From contig CM070602.1 in assembly GCA_036346395.1 (NCBI GenBank), forward strand, positions 19,043,098 to 19,107,097: 64,000 nucleotides of DNA, in the 5' to 3' direction. This DNA comes from Hsuehochloa calcarea (lineage: Eukaryota; Streptophyta; Magnoliopsida; Poales; Poaceae). Positions 22,449-34,479 of this stretch are shown one piece after another. Each line of letters opens with the position of its first letter. Position 1 is the first letter of the stretch. The notes beneath the pieces were generated by a model. It saw only the letters and a program-made list of their open reading frames with translations, ran no database searches and was not told the origin of the DNA. Made by a program: the position numbers and the translations under genes.

Positions 22449-23109
22449 TCATTGGAAAGGCACTCCTTTCTTTGTCAATTCATTCAATGGTGCGGCAATG
22501 GTGCTGAAATCCCGCACAAAATGTCGATAGAATCCAGCAAGGCCGTGGAAGCTCCGCACCTGTGACACAGTGGTAGGCGTTGGCCAGCTTTGGATGGCTG
22601 CAATCTTTGTCTCATCCACCTCAATTCCCTGTGGTGTCACAACAGAACCAAGAAACGCAACTCGATCGGTGCAAAAGGTGCACTTCTCGATGTTACCAAA
22701 CAAATGTGCATCTCTCAAAGCATTAAAAACAGCACGTATATAATTCAAGTGTAGCTCATGTGACTTGCTATAAATCAAGATATCATCAAAGTAACCAGCA
22801 TAAATTTTCCAATGAAAGGACGTAAAACCTCGTTCATCAATCGCATAAAAGTACTAGGTGCATTAGTTAGACTAAAAGGCATCACTAACCACTCATATTG
22901 TCCGAACTTAGTTTTAAAAGCAGTTTTCCATTCATTTTCCAATTTCATTCTAATCTGGTGGTAACCACTCCGCAAGTCAATCTTTGTGAAAATAATAGAA
23001 CCACTCAACTCATCAAGCATGTCGTCTAGCCTAGGAATAGGATGATGATACCTTATGGTAATATTATTAATGGCTCTGCAATCAACACACATACGCCAAC
23101 TACCGTCTT
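22449..23109 (-). pseudogene. B1 reverse transcriptase, N-terminus replaced by A3
   Basis: Two minus-strand pieces, 22775-23109 and 22449-22778, give most of the polymerase domain: WRMCVDCRAINNITIRYHHP, the KIDLRSGYHQIRM motif with the first catalytic Asp, the LTNAPSTFMRLMNEVL motif, and the thumb/connection with VTPQGIEVDETKI and RSFHGLAGFYRHF. The region of the second and third catalytic Asp (YxDD) falls at the frame change near 22775, where FMLVTLMIS suggests a small deletion. The preceding 110 or so residues are missing because A3 starts at 23110. It is not functional. Confidence 0.85.
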
Positions 23110-25442
23110 TGTAATATTCTGAAAATAATAATAATAGTAATAATCTCTTAAGGGCCTGTGCGTAATTAAATAAATTAGATACGTGAAAATAAATTAATTT
23201 TAGAATTTTATAGAGGGGCTAGACTGTGCGAGGTATAAAAGGAGTTCTAGAAAACCCTAGCAGTCTTCTCTTATTCCCCTATTCTTCCCGTGCGCCGCCA
23301 TTCTCAATATTATTTTTCCTTCGGCCGACGCGTGGAGGCCTCTGGAGTACGGCTGTTGTTCGGCCAATCCGCCGTCCGCGTGTGTGGAGCAAATCAACGC
23401 CCGGCCGCCTGCTGTGTGAAGCACCTACGTGCGTGTGGAACCGGCTATGCGTGAAGTCTGGCTAGTTCCGTTAGCCTCGCGTGGGCCTGAAGCGGTCGTT
23501 CGGCCAGATGCATATGCATGCGTGTGCATGGCGGCTGTAGTGCAAAGCTTGCATGGCGCATGCAATTTTTGCTAGTGGCTCATGTCTTCGGTTCTAGCTT
23601 GCATTACGTGAGGCCAAGAGGATTAAGGAGACACAGCAGGAGATTAAATCAAGGAAGAAATCCAGAGAGAGAGAAGGGAGAGGAAAAAAATAGTTTTTCG
23701 GCGTTCTTCTATGGGTAACAATCTGGCTATCCCTTACTTGTTTTCTTAATTTAATTAGGGATTAGAATCAAGATTAATTAGAGAGGTTTTAGAATTTCTA
23801 ACCGAGAGGACGATTAATAGATCTGTTTAGCCTGTTGTTCTGTTGAACGATTTATTCGGATATCTTAATGGCAAATTTTGGAAATATCATCTACTAGTTA
23901 ATTGTAGATAATTTCGATATGTTTCTATAGCATATTTAATCATGTCGAGCGGACAAGCACAATTCGAGATATGAATTTTGGAAGACTGCTGTCTTTGTAG
24001 CCGTCATTTTTCGGTACTGTTTTGGTAGATCAGATATTAAAAATAGTAAATCCACTAATTAGAGTTTTTGATCTACATGAAAGATGTAGATAATTGTACA
24101 ATGGTTCTGTAGAATCTAAAAACTCGAATTTTGGTTGGATAAAACAAAAGTTATGAATTTAGTAAGACCCGCTGTCCCGAAGCGGACAGATCGGTTTTCT
24201 GGGCTAAAAACGGAGGGTTAGATGATTTAATTAGAAGACTTTGTAATCTAAGAAAATGAGGGGAATTTTGTGTAGAATCCAGAACTGGGTGGTTTGTCGT
24301 GATCGGACTTTTGAGTCGAAAGTTACGCTCTTTTTAGTAACAGGACAGCTAGGGGTGACTATTCGGTACCGGAGAAGCGTGGTATATTTGGGGACGGGTA
24401 GGAGCGATGTATATTGATTGCTATTCTTGATGTTGTAGCTTGTATTGAAAATTGTGCATTTAATGTAGGAGAGGCGTCGTGCTTGTTGCCATCTTCTAGT
24501 CAAATCGTGCGTCGCAACTAGTAAAGGCAAGTGCATGGTAGACATCGATCAATAATTGATCACTGTTTTCTTTATCTTCCATTACCATTATTGTTGTGCT
24601 TTTATTTTATTTAATTGCAAGCAATGGAATGGTATGGATGTATATTGTTAATGGACATGATGAAAAATTGGATATGATGAGTATTATGAAATTATGCATG
24701 TTTGCATTCATAAGCATCTTTGCATATGAGCAGGTGATCATGAATGATCACAACTCCACGGGAGTGGAGGAGGTCCCCGATCCTTGTGGAGGAACGGGCT
24801 TGAGAGTGAATGTTGTCGCTTGACATTCACTCATGCTATCTGATATCTGTGAAAGAAGTGCATGTGGACATGTAGATTAGAGTTGCATTGATAAATGAGA
24901 TTAATGTGTGTTAAACAAAGAGAAGATAACAGCATGAGAATATTAATAGAAGTACCTGTGATGATAATAAAGTTATTGAATGCTATTGATTTATTATTGT
25001 TCGTTGTATATTGATGTGTTTCTTTGAGTCGTGGACTCACCCTTGCTCTTTGTTGTCTTTAGGTGATCTTGAGGACGTCGTGGTGAGGCGAGTAGAGCAC
25101 ATGGATTAGTTCCATACTTCAATCACATGATCATTTGCCATAAGAACCTTTTCATTCAATGTTGGATTACTCTTGGACATGTTAGAGGCTGAATAAAGTT
25201 TAGGTCACATTTTGGGCTAGATTATTTATTTCAATGATTTGGATTCAGTAGTTGGTGCTATCCTGGATGTTTACCTGGTTATATTTCCCCTTGCTTATTT
25301 ACTCTTGCTTGATTCATAATTATAGATGTTCTTTTGTGGTCCATGGATATGTTTATTGATGTTTTCTTGCTGTAATTTTATAGTGTGTCGATAATTATTA
25401 GTTTAGTGGTATTCGAGCTCGGTGTTGGTATTTGGGTGTTCT
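23110..25442 (+). repeat. A3 5' LTR
   Basis: It begins TGTAATATTC and has the same order of blocks as the A1 and A2 LTRs but is clearly more diverged. TATA-like GGTATAAAAGG lies at 23232-23242, and the conserved stem at 24804-24832. The end and primer site read TGTTCTGATTAGTATCGAGG, a distorted form of the A1 version. Confidence 0.85.
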
Positions 25443-25704
25443 GATTAGTATCGAGGCGGGCTTTAGGTCCGTGTTGAATAGATTAACAACTTAGGCAAAC
25501 TAAAATTGTTAAAATTTGTTATTGTTTTAGTAAATCAACTAAAATTTGCTAATGGTTAAACAATCTAAAATTTGACACACTAGTGCACAGTAAGTTAGAG
25601 AGAGGTACGATCATCGTTTTACGCTTTCGTTATGTTGTTTATTGAAGCATGATTTTATTTTGACCTTTGAACTCAATGTGTATTGTTGATTGTGGTTGAT
25701 AGCT

Positions 25705-27475
25705 ATGCCGAGGGGTAGAGGACGTGGTCGTGGTGGCCGCGATCGTGGAGGTCGGGACCGCGGCGAGGTTCCGTGGAGCCACCTCTGTGCTTGATTGAGT
25801 CGATGGCGAGGGGTTCTTGTTGACCCGCCTCGGTTGGGGTCGAGATGAGACCCTGCTTTCTTTGAGAGAGTTGGTGGGAGAGATCCGTGCTCTTCGTCAG
25901 CAGCGCCGCCACCTGTTCTTCGCGGCATCTGTTGTTGCTCCTATCGCACCTCCACCAGTTCCGGAGGCCTGGATGACACTTCGAGAGTGGATGGGATTGA
26001 GGTTGGATCCGTTTGACGGGTCGGGCACACCGTCGAGCGTGCAAATGGTTGCGCTATATGGAGAGGCGGTTTGGAGCTTTAGAGATGTCCTCACATCGGA
26101 GGGTCCGCTTTGTGGCCTTTCAATTTGAAGAACAGCGGATATTTAGTGGGGGCGTGTTGTCTTGAGGCCGCCACTCAAGGGCGATCACTTGGGAGGACTT
26201 TGTTGATCAGTTCAAGGGAAAGTTCTACCCCTACTCTTTTGTTGAGAAGATGGAGGTTGCCTTGACGACCTTTGCTCGAGGAAGAGGTCTATTCTTGAGT
26301 ATGAGGTGAGTTCAACAACTTGGTTAACCGTCCCTTGGTGTGACGATGATCTTCGAAAGCCAAGAGGTTCCGTCGGGGTCTCAATTAGTGCAGGCATGTG
26401 TTGGGAGCTACTCCACTCCGTGACTCTGACTCTGTTGTGGAGCAAGCTAGGGGCATGGAGTTGGAGATCTGACTCACAAAGGGACGACAAGCCTCGGTGG
26501 GTGGTTGCTTACGGTGGTGACGAATAGGAGCTCTAGTGAGGAAGTGAGTGCATTCGACCGCTTTCAAGAAATTCAAGGAGGACCGCATCCTTCCGATCCT
26601 AGCGATCGAGGCCGTTCTCTTCTTGGCGCCTCGTCCTTTTGTAGGTACTCGGCTCTTCGTCTGTCCTGAGGCGGGGCATGCTTTGCTTTAAGTGCGGTGA
26701 TGGACACTTGTGCTGCTGAAGTGCTCTTGGGCGGGAGATTCTTTGTCGGTGTGGCGGCCGGGTCACAAGGAGCGGTGTGTCGCGAGAACCCGCTAGCGTG
26801 ATCAAGTGGGAGCTGTGCCATCTTCTTCTTCAGTGGGTCCTGCTCGAGGATCTTTCGAGATGATGACTGCTCCTCCTGCACCACCACTTCCTTCACTTGG
26901 CGCCTCGGTAGGGTACTCGGCGGTGCCACCTCCGCACCACTTCGAGTTACACGACCGGCTTTACCGCACCGCCAGTGATTGTTGGGGCTCTCGCCGCCCG
27001 TCGTCTTCTTCGCCATGGCGCCACAGAGTGTCGCCATGCCCACAATGAGTCTACGGTCGTCTGACGTGGTGACAGGTACTTTGCTTATGGATTCGTTTGA
27101 TGCTTTAGTCTTTTTTGATTCAGGGGCTACCTTTTCGTTTGTCTCGACGGCATTTGCTAGGAGAGCGAACTTGAGTATCTGATGGATTTCTCAATCGGTG
27201 TTGGTTAGTTCTCACAGGGTATTATTGCTAGCTCTCTTGTTTGTCACAGGTGTTCTATTATCATTGATGGAGAGAAGTTCACGGCGAATTTGATAGTTAT
27301 TCAAATGGAGCCGTTCGGCGTTATCTTAGGTATGGATTGGTTGCACTCTTATCGAGCCGTGATATCTGTTTACGTAGAATGCAGTCTGTGCGAGACCCGT
27401 GCGGGAGACTTTGACCTTCGAGAGTGCGCCTCGCGATCTCTTTCGATGTTGGTGATTGTTCCGGGTCAAGCATGA
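25705..27475 (+). pseudogene. A3 gag and protease, frameshifted
   Basis: ATG at 25705 opens an Arg/Gly-rich start. A Gag core motif EAWMTLREWMGLRLDPFDG lies in 25817-26128. Two zinc knuckles of CCHC type are visible near 26680-26780, first CFKCGDGHL, second incomplete. The protease active site DALVFFDSGATFSFVS lies in 26979-27182, and GVILGMDWLHSY follows in 27290-27475. Order and spacing match a Tekay/Del-type chromovirus (inference). At least four frame changes separate the pieces. Many fall in CAG/CTG- and CG-rich DNA, so some may be sequence errors. Confidence 0.78.
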
Positions 27476-27607
27476 TGGCTGGGCTTCTTTTAGCTCTTCT
27501 TTGAAACCGAGTGTGGCCGCAGATTGAGGAGATTCCGTGGTTAGTGATTACCCGGATGTGTTCCCGGTGAGCTTAGGGCTTGCCACTGCGAGGCGTGGAG
27601 TTTCACA

Positions 27608-28625
27608 TTGATCTTATTCGGTACTCGTCCCATCTCGATGTCTCCATATCGACTGGCACGTCCATTTCAGGATGAGTTGAAGAAGCAGTTGGATGATTTG
27701 TTGGCTAAAGGTTTGATCAGGCGTAGTGTATCGCCATGGGGAGCTCCTGTTCTATTCACAGAGAAGAAGGATGGGAGTTGGCGCATGTGTGTTGATTACC
27801 GTGCGCTTAATGCAGTCACAATCAAGAACAAATATCCATTGCCCCGCATTAAGGACTTGTTTGATCGGTTGAATGGAGCTCAAGTATTCTCCAAGATCGA
27901 TCTCCAGTCAGGGTATAATCAAATCCGTGTGCGTGAGAAGGATGTAGAGAAGACAGCTTTCTCCACCAGGTATGGGCATTATGAATTCAAAGTTATGTCT
28001 TTTGGACTGACTAATGCACCTGCTATTTTTATGGAGACCATGAACAACATGTTACACGAGTATCTAGATGACTTCGTGGTGGTGTTCATTGATGATATTC
28101 TTATCTATTCCAAGACCAATGAAGATCATGAGCGTCATTTGAGGTTGGTTTTAGATACTTTGAGAGACCACAAGTTCTATGCTAAGTTGAAGAAATGTGA
28201 GTTCTGGATTTCAGAAGTGATTTTTCTGGGTCATGTGATAAATCCTCAGGGCATTGCTGTTGATCCTAGCAAGGTCTCTATAGTGGTGGATTGGAAGAGA
28301 CCGACTAATGAGAAGGAGGTGAGGAGTTTCTTGGGCTTGGCTGGTTATTATCGGCATTTTGTGCAGGATTTCTCTATCATCGCCAAACCAATGTCTCAGC
28401 TTACTCAGAAAGGTGTGAGATTCCAGTGGACTGATGAGTGTGAGTGCAGTTTCTGCACTTTGAAAGAAAGGTTGGTGACCTCTCCTATTCTCACTCTTCC
28501 CGAGCCAGGGAAGCGGTTCACAGTCTTTTCAGATGCGTCTCGAGTGGGTCTTGGTTGTGTGCTTATGCAAGACGGTAAGGTAATTGCTTATGCGTCAAGG
28601 CAGTTAAAGAAGCACGAGCAGAATA
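27608..28625 (+). pseudogene. A3 reverse transcriptase with start of RNase H, open frame of about 340 codons
   Basis: This is the longest clean pol segment in the window. Residue positions from the first Met: RRSVSPWGAPVLF about 38-50, KKDGSWRMCVDYRALN about 54-70, KIDLQSGYNQIRV about 97-109, FGLTNAPAIFM about 137-147, the catalytic FIDD about 159-162, then LGHVINPQGI and RSFLGLAGYYRHF of the thumb and connection. FTVFSDAS near residue 300 starts RNase H. The frame then reaches ASRQLKKHEQN and runs into foreign B1 sequence. The polymerase core itself lacks obvious lesions, but the frame has no upstream start of its own and no RNase H or integrase. Confidence 0.88.
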
Positions 28626-29598
28626 TATCCTCAAGTGAATATAAAGTATTTTTGCATATCAAAGCATAGCATGGCAGCTCATTATCATAAATTTCAGCAA
28701 GTTTGGATTTAGTGGCAAGCATAACACACCCCTTCAATTTAATTCCCTCAGGCTTAGAACTGGACGCCACTTTCTCCCCTTTAGGTGGGAAAACATATTT
28801 TGCTACTTGCTGATTTTCATAATCATGCTTATTGGTGCTTCTTTCATTTTCAGCGCGCTCTTCTTCATCTTTCAAAATTTCAGCGGGTGTCAAAGGCAAT
28901 AACTTAATCTTCTTCCCCTTATGTGAGAACGAGTAAGTATTAGCTCTACCATGGTGCAAAACATCATTATCATATATCCAAGACCTACCGAGCAACAAAG
29001 AGCATGCTTGCATAGGCACTACATCAAAGTCGGTACTATCTTTGTAATTACCAGCTGAAAATTGCACTCTCATAACTTTGTTTACCTTTAACTTACCACA
29101 CGAATTGAACCATTGGATGTAGTAGGGACGTGGGTGTGGTTGTGTGGCCAAGCCAAGCTTCTCTAGCATCTCGGAGCTTGCAAGGTTATTGCAGCTCCCT
29201 CCATCAATGATGACTCTGCAGGCTCTGTCCTTAATGAGAAATCTGGATTGAAATAAGTTGTGCCGCTCATTTTGCTCCGCTTTCTCTACTTGTGCGCTCA
29301 GCACTCGTTGTGCAACAAGGCTCACATGACTCCCTGTGTCAACAGTAGCTACTTGTTCCTCTACATCATCAGCATCACTGTCTATCTCGTCTCCTACACC
29401 TGCAAGGTTAGCTACAAGTACATATTCATCCTCAATATCACTAGCACTTACATAACCACCGTCTTCGGTGGCAAGGTATGATCGCTGACTTGGGCAGTCC
29501 ATCATGACGTGTCCCATTCCCTTGCAACGGTGGCAAACAATCCCGGTGGTACGGCCCGTGGAAGCAACCGAAGATGTACTCTTGGCTGAGTCCTGCAC
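28623..29598 (-). pseudogene. B1 Gag zinc knuckle and aspartic protease
   Basis: The minus-strand frame starting at 29598 carries a perfect CCHC knuckle, CHRCKGMGHVMMDCP (about residues 22-36), an acidic linker, a QRVLSAQ phrase, then a retroviral-type protease with IIDGGSCNNL as active site (about residues 139-148) and a LLLGRSW motif near residue 200. It ends in A3 DNA after YSLEDI. The frame is offset from gag (29613-30647) by a frameshift near 29600. Protease would cut Gag-Pol. B2 matches this protein as far as QRVLS and then differs completely. Confidence 0.85.
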
Positions 29599-29612
29599 AC
29601 TAGTAGATTTTC

Positions 29613-30647
29613 TTACCTCGGTGCATGTGATGTTGTCGGAAGTACTGCTGAACGCGCCCTAGTCGAGGAGGGGGTAGCAGACCATGCAGCTAAAGGTGGG
29701 GCTGTTTTAACTTGCCCCGGCATTGATCTTGGTGTAGACGTACTTTCAAAATTGTTCCTTGGCCTCTGCTGTCGTCCCGGCAATTCTTTTTCTGCCAAAC
29801 ACACAAGTTGGAACAATCTAGAGACACTATCATATTCTTTGTAATAAACTATGTTCTGAATTTCACGTATTAATCCCCCCATAAAACGTGTCATAGCAGC
29901 CTCTTCGTCCTCAATAATATCACAAGGCAACATACTAATTTGTAGTTCCTGATAATATTCTTCTACAGATCTATTACCTTGGTTTAAACGCTACAATTTA
30001 TTACGCAAGTCACGTTTAAAAGAAGTTGGAACAAATCTGTTATGCATAGCAACCTTTAAAGCATCCCATGTAGTAGGCGCTAATCCATCGTTGCATATCC
30101 TATTCCACTAAATGATGGCAAAGTTTTTAAATTCACTTGTGGCTTGCCTAACTCTATGTACTTCAGGAACTAAGTGAGAATTAAATTTCTGTTCTACCGT
30201 CAATTCCCAATCTAGATATATTTCAGCATCATAAGCACCCGCAAAAGATGGTATAGCGAACTTGACTTTAGCATATGGATCATCATTAACACGTGCATTA
30301 TGTTCTTGAAAGTTATTACCTCTCATACCTTGGTGGTTGAAGTTTAGCCGGTTCCATTGTCGTGCATCAAAGGCGTCGTGGTTGCGCCTCTCATTATCAT
30401 TGTCAAACTCATGGTCATGGGCTGCACCATGAGGTTCCACACGTCCATTGTTCGGTCGTTGATTGGCCAAACCATCAATGCGTGCATTGAGCATTGCAAT
30501 ACTATCATTGAGTTGTCGCAGTGTAGCATTTTTTTCCGCAAGTTTCCTATCAATGTCATCATTAATAACATGGCGGTGCTCATCCAACACCCTCGTGAGC
30601 TCTTCCCTCAAAACACAGTCTTGTGCATCCAATTCTTCACCTGCCAT
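29613..30647 (-). pseudogene. B1 gag core with in-frame stops
   Basis: One minus-strand frame from ATG 30647 to 29613. The start (MAGEELDAQDCVLREELTRV) is coiled-coil-like and parallels B2 at 49240. The Retrotrans_gag core is centred on a Trp-Asn-Arg motif. Stops are TAG at 30108-30110 (where relatives have Trp) and TAG at 29991-29993 (where B2 has Gln). Both are single-base C:G to T:A changes. Gag would build the particle; this copy cannot. Confidence 0.85.
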
Positions 30648-30653
30648 GGTTAG

Positions 30654-31855
30654 TAGGAGACAAAAGACAACACAAAGGTATTATCCCTATCAACTACAAG
30701 GTGGTGGAAGGTGGAATCATACACTCTCAAGCGTCTTACCAAGCTCTTATGAGTTTCTTACCAAATTACAGCAGGTGGTATGATCGGAGAAGGTGTGATG
30801 TATGACCACGACGGAGGCGAATGCGAGGATCTAAATCCGAGGGCCGAAAGTATGTGGAGCTCGGACAGGCAATGTTTAGTAGCAAGGAATAGTAATAATG
30901 AAATCAGATTAGCAAAGCTGAATCAAAGTCCACAGTACTCGTCACAATTGCTGGCCCAAACGCGTTACTAGAACTAGCTCAAGCAAGCTGAAAAATAGGG
31001 TAGATACAAACACAACGGAACAAAATTCGCAAAGAAATTATTTTCTCCTTCTTCTTCTTCCTTTTTTAATTCTTTTTTTTTTGCACTCTTTGCTTCTTTT
31101 TTTTCTTTTTTTCTTTTTTTGGCACTCTTTGCCTCTTTTTTTTGCCAACGTGACCCGAGCTCAAAACTCTTCTGCTACATTTGCTAGGTCCAATGAGGTG
31201 AGTGGGTCACAAACTTTTTCCAGAGAGCAGGGGTATAAACTCTCTCTCTCTCTCTCTCTCTGAACTTTGGCTAGTTCTGTTTCGGCTATGGAAAATCTTC
31301 CCAGCCTTTCTTTGGCAGGACGCGATCTGATCAGTGTGTGGGGTGTCCGAGAGCAACCAGAAACAGATAGGTTTCTCTGGACGGAGATGAGTGGGCGGTC
31401 GAATCCGAGTAGGTAATCGAATCCGACCAGGTGGTAGATCCCGAGTGGGTGGTTGAATGGGTGTTACTCAAATAGGTGGTCGATTCCGAGTTGGGTGGAG
31501 AAGCCGAATCTGAGTAGGTGGTCGTCTGGGGGTGGTGTCTCGATCTCGGCTATAGCAGACAAGCCCTAATTGCAACGGATGCAACCAAGGGCAAGCCGAG
31601 ATACACGATGACCAAAACAGCAAAGACTCGATGCTAGAAACTAGAACACGACGACTAGACCAGCAACAAAGACACCGACGATGGACTCGAACTCAACAAC
31701 GCGAATACTGAAAACACAATTGCGAAAGGCACGAAGCGGTTTGTACAGCGAAAGAACTAAGATCTAAAACTTTTTGTGGGCAGTTTTCTGGACTCTAGGT
31801 GATGGAACACAACTAACAAAAGGGGATAAACGAGATTACCTAACGGGCAACCTTT
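30654..31855 (-). other. B1 leader with purine-rich tract and (GA)n
   Basis: This is 1.2 kb between primer site and gag. On the element's sense strand it has a long purine-rich tract (complement of 31047-31142) and a (GA)n run (31241-31261). The same features occur in B2 (about 48605-48800) and B3 (about 57540-57775). A GTGGTCGA-type phrase recurs near 31395-31520. No gene is seen. Confidence 0.65.
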
Positions 31856-31867
31856 GCTCTGATACCA
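31856..31867 (-). other. B1 primer-binding site (initiator Met tRNA)
   Basis: GCTCTGATACCA on the plus strand, two bases from the LTR at 31870, in minus-strand orientation. Confidence 0.9.
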
Positions 31868-31869
31868 CT

Positions 31870-32706
31870 TGATGAGATACGGCGGCCCGATCTTTCGATA
31901 GGTTCGATTGATTTCGTTGTGAGGACATTGATGCTTTGTGGCTTTCGACTCGCAGACCGTCACCTCGCAATTCGCTACACCTGCACGACTGTCGTTATCG
32001 ACCACGCTTGCACGCGATCAACCTTACCGCGAGGGTTATTGTTCCTGCAAGCAATCGAAGCAACTCACAAGAACAAGGAAGATGCAATCTGAATTGTATT
32101 GCGAATATGGATGAAGTTCACAAAGTGGGGTTCCTCAAACCGAACAATCGGCGAAACTGCAAAGTGGCAGAATAATCTAAGAAAAACTCAACCTTAATCT
32201 TTGACGGCTACTGTATATATAGGGGGCGAGAGGAGGTTGACCTAGGGTTGTGCGGTCATGGAAAGAGGCGTACACAACCTGGGCTCTGACCTCGTCATGC
32301 TTACAAGGCCCTATTAGGTCCAGAACGGTGACGCAACACCTTATTCACTAGTTATGTCGCATATCTTTGGTCGAAGACCTGGTCGTAGGACTGGTCCTGG
32401 GGTGGTCTTGAGGAGTCAATGCTATGTCTGGTCGTAGATTGTGTCCAACGAGTATTGTGCTCGCTTCTCTGGTCGTAGATTGCTCCCAACGAGACACAGG
32501 TTAGCGAATCTTTGGTGGCCCGGTCGTAGGCCTTCTTGAAGTGGTCGTAGACCCTGCGGAACTAGTCGTAGACCTTCTTGAACTGGTCGTAGTCATGATA
32601 AATTAAGTGACGTGCTCGAGCTCTTGTCATAGGACCTTGTAGTTCAGCAACCGGATCTGGAGGATTTTATGTAGTGCGTGTATCCGAAGGAGTGATGTCC
32701 TCATCA
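31870..32706 (-). repeat. B1 5' LTR (837 bp)
   Basis: Read on the minus strand it starts TGATGAGGACATCAC and ends TCTCATCA. Related LTRs: 47174-48094, 51622-52525 (inverted) and 55672-56345. A TATA-like CTATATATAC lies on the minus strand near 32213-32222. Several degenerate GGTCGTAGACC-type units fill 32390-32600. Confidence 0.88.
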
Positions 32707-33467
32707 GAGGAGGCGACTGCGGGCCTGCTGCACACGCACGTGTGCATCATCGGGGAGCGTCTAGCTGGCCGGCCGCACACACAGTGGTCGTCTATGCGGT
32801 GCGGGCTGAGCTCGCCTGTGCTCTTCGTTGTCTTCGAGCTCAAGGGCTGCTGGGCTAGCTTCACCTTCCTCGGCGCTGGCAACGCCCCGCCCTCCTCCTT
32901 CCTCCGCTCCGGCGGTCAAGCCTCCTTCCTCCTCAGCTCCTCCTTGGTGTTGGCTCCCTCCCTCGCCGTCTTGGCCTCACTGGCCTTCCTCGGCGCCGGC
33001 ACCTCCGCCTCCGCCTTGACGGCTCCCGCAGTTGGGACGTGCCTAGGTCGTGTCGTGCTTGGCACGGCCCGGGCTGATTCGTGCCATGCCGGGTCGGCCC
33101 ACCATGCTGAGGTGGCGGCCCAGGCATGGTCCGAGCTCTCGTGCTGGGCCAGCACGGCCCATGAACAGTGTGGGCCATGCCATGCCTGAGCTGGGCCTGC
33201 AATGTTGTGCCAAGTGCCGCCCCAGTAGGCTCGGCCCATTTGGCCAGCTCTGCTTTGTCACATCCATCCATCCAAACGCAGGGGCGACCTCCAAATCTTG
33301 ACGGGATCATCACATCCACACTGAACCCTTCAAACCAAACACTACGTAAGTGTCACATCCCGTGGCTCAATTTAGGTGTGACAGTAAGGAAGGGATCATT
33401 GTAAATGGAAAAGAAATGGTCGTGTTCAGGAAGTTCAACATTGATGGCCCAACTAAACCCAAAAGAA
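32707..33467. other. GC-rich unassigned segment between B1 and D
   Basis: From 32707 to about 33240 the DNA is very GC-rich, with many short inverted GGCC/GCACGG phrases near 33060-33200. Long frames exist on both strands (171 codons at 32674-33189) but have low-complexity Ala/Ser/Pro content and no motif. I read it as repeat or MITE-like DNA. 33241-33467 is ordinary low-complexity flank ending in CTTTG (33468-33472), the target duplication of D. Confidence 0.4.
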
Positions 33468-33472
33468 CTTTG

Positions 33473-34479
33473 TGTTGGAAAAATGGACAATATTTTAATT
33501 TCAAATTTAAGTATAAGGCAAATATCACAAATAACTAGAGATACATAAAGTGATATCAACAGCAGCCAACTCATTGCACTTCTAAACATACTCAACAGTA
33601 TGATTATAGTAGAAAAACTGGTTGCACGACTAACTTACAGTCAGGCTTGATGAAGAACACAAAAAAGTGCATACTCGATGCAGTGCAGATCGTAGATGTC
33701 ACAGTGACGTGAATAGTCGTAAGATGCAGTGTAGATTGTAGATGTCGCAGTGAAGTGAGTAGTCATAGGATGCATTGCAGAGAGCGGTCGCGCAGATATG
33801 CTGCACAGAAACCTTATTGTCGCCCCGTGAAGGAGAACTCTGCGACAATGGTTCTGAGATATCCACTCACCCTCCTTCTCGGTGCACACCGAGGAGAATG
33901 GACCGCTTGGTTCGATAACTCAAGACCTCAGCATAGTTGATCAGAGAAAGAGATAGAAAAATTAGAATGAAACGATCTTTTGGTTTGGACGTCTCCAGGT
34001 CATTTTAAGGTCGAGTCAATTCCTCTCTAGTAACTACATACTTAAACCACTCATAACTGCTAATTCAAAACCAATTAATGGTCATTAAGCAGTGTTTATC
34101 GATCCTGATTGTACACTGGTCTACAGCTTCGAGTAGTGTATTACGATCACACTGGCCTAAGGATCCGATCACTATTTTTCGACCACACTGGTCTATGCCT
34201 TCGACCACAATGGTCTGTCGCTTCGACAATATTATTTTGACCACACTAGTCTAAGTCTTCGACCACACTGGTGTAAGACTTCGACCACACTGGTCTATAC
34301 CATCGACCATACTGGTCCATGACTTCGACCACATTATTACGATCACACTGGTCTAAGACTTCGATCATACTGGTCTAAGACTTCGATCACCCTGGTCTAA
34401 GACCACTGGTCTAAGGCTTTGCATGCTTTAGAATTTTAGGAATGAATGGGTCTTTACACATATGGGCCTAATTCCTACA
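33473..34479 (-). repeat. D left LTR (3' LTR)
   Basis: This is a direct repeat of 58087-59154. The U3 part (about 34120-34425) is an array of degenerate units of roughly 25-30 bases with the phrase ACTGGTCTA and CGACCA. On the minus strand the LTR starts TGTAGGAATTAGG. Confidence 0.9.

Larger units (their letters stand above)
23110..28622 (+). mobile_element. A3: plus-strand coding relative of A1/A2, 3' half deleted, inside B1
   Basis: It starts with a full LTR of the A family (23110-25442), a decayed Met primer site, gag, protease and reverse transcriptase, and breaks off at the start of RNase H near 28622, where B1 sequence resumes. No integrase, purine tract or 3' LTR remains. The right border shows a short shared run (about ATATCC) rather than an LTR end, so the loss is a later deletion that also removed B1 DNA. 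It shows what proteins the non-coding A1 and A2 elements would need. Confidence 0.87.
21881..32706 (-). mobile_element. B1: minus-strand Ty3/gypsy element, left end lost, interrupted by A3
   Basis: From right to left: 5' LTR (31870-32706), Met primer site, long leader, gag, protease, then A3, then reverse transcriptase and integrase core, ending abruptly at 21881 before the integrase is complete. The 3' LTR is absent. About 330 bases of pol (the N-terminal part of reverse transcriptase) are missing at the A3 junction, and RNase H is absent as well. B2 and B3 belong to the same family. The element cannot move. Confidence 0.88.

Noticed and set aside
27608..28669. A functional stand-alone reverse transcriptase gene
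   Set aside because: The domain is clean, but it is a fragment of A3 with no start context, and its last codons are read from B1 DNA of the opposite strand.
32674..33189. 171-codon plus-strand frame as a gene
   Set aside because: It starts inside the B1 LTR, has low-complexity Ser/Ala/Pro content, and equal-length frames occur on the other strand.
34130..34425. CRISPR-like array
   Set aside because: The units are degenerate, spacers are not unique sequences of even length, and the array lies in a retrotransposon U3 in a plant genome.
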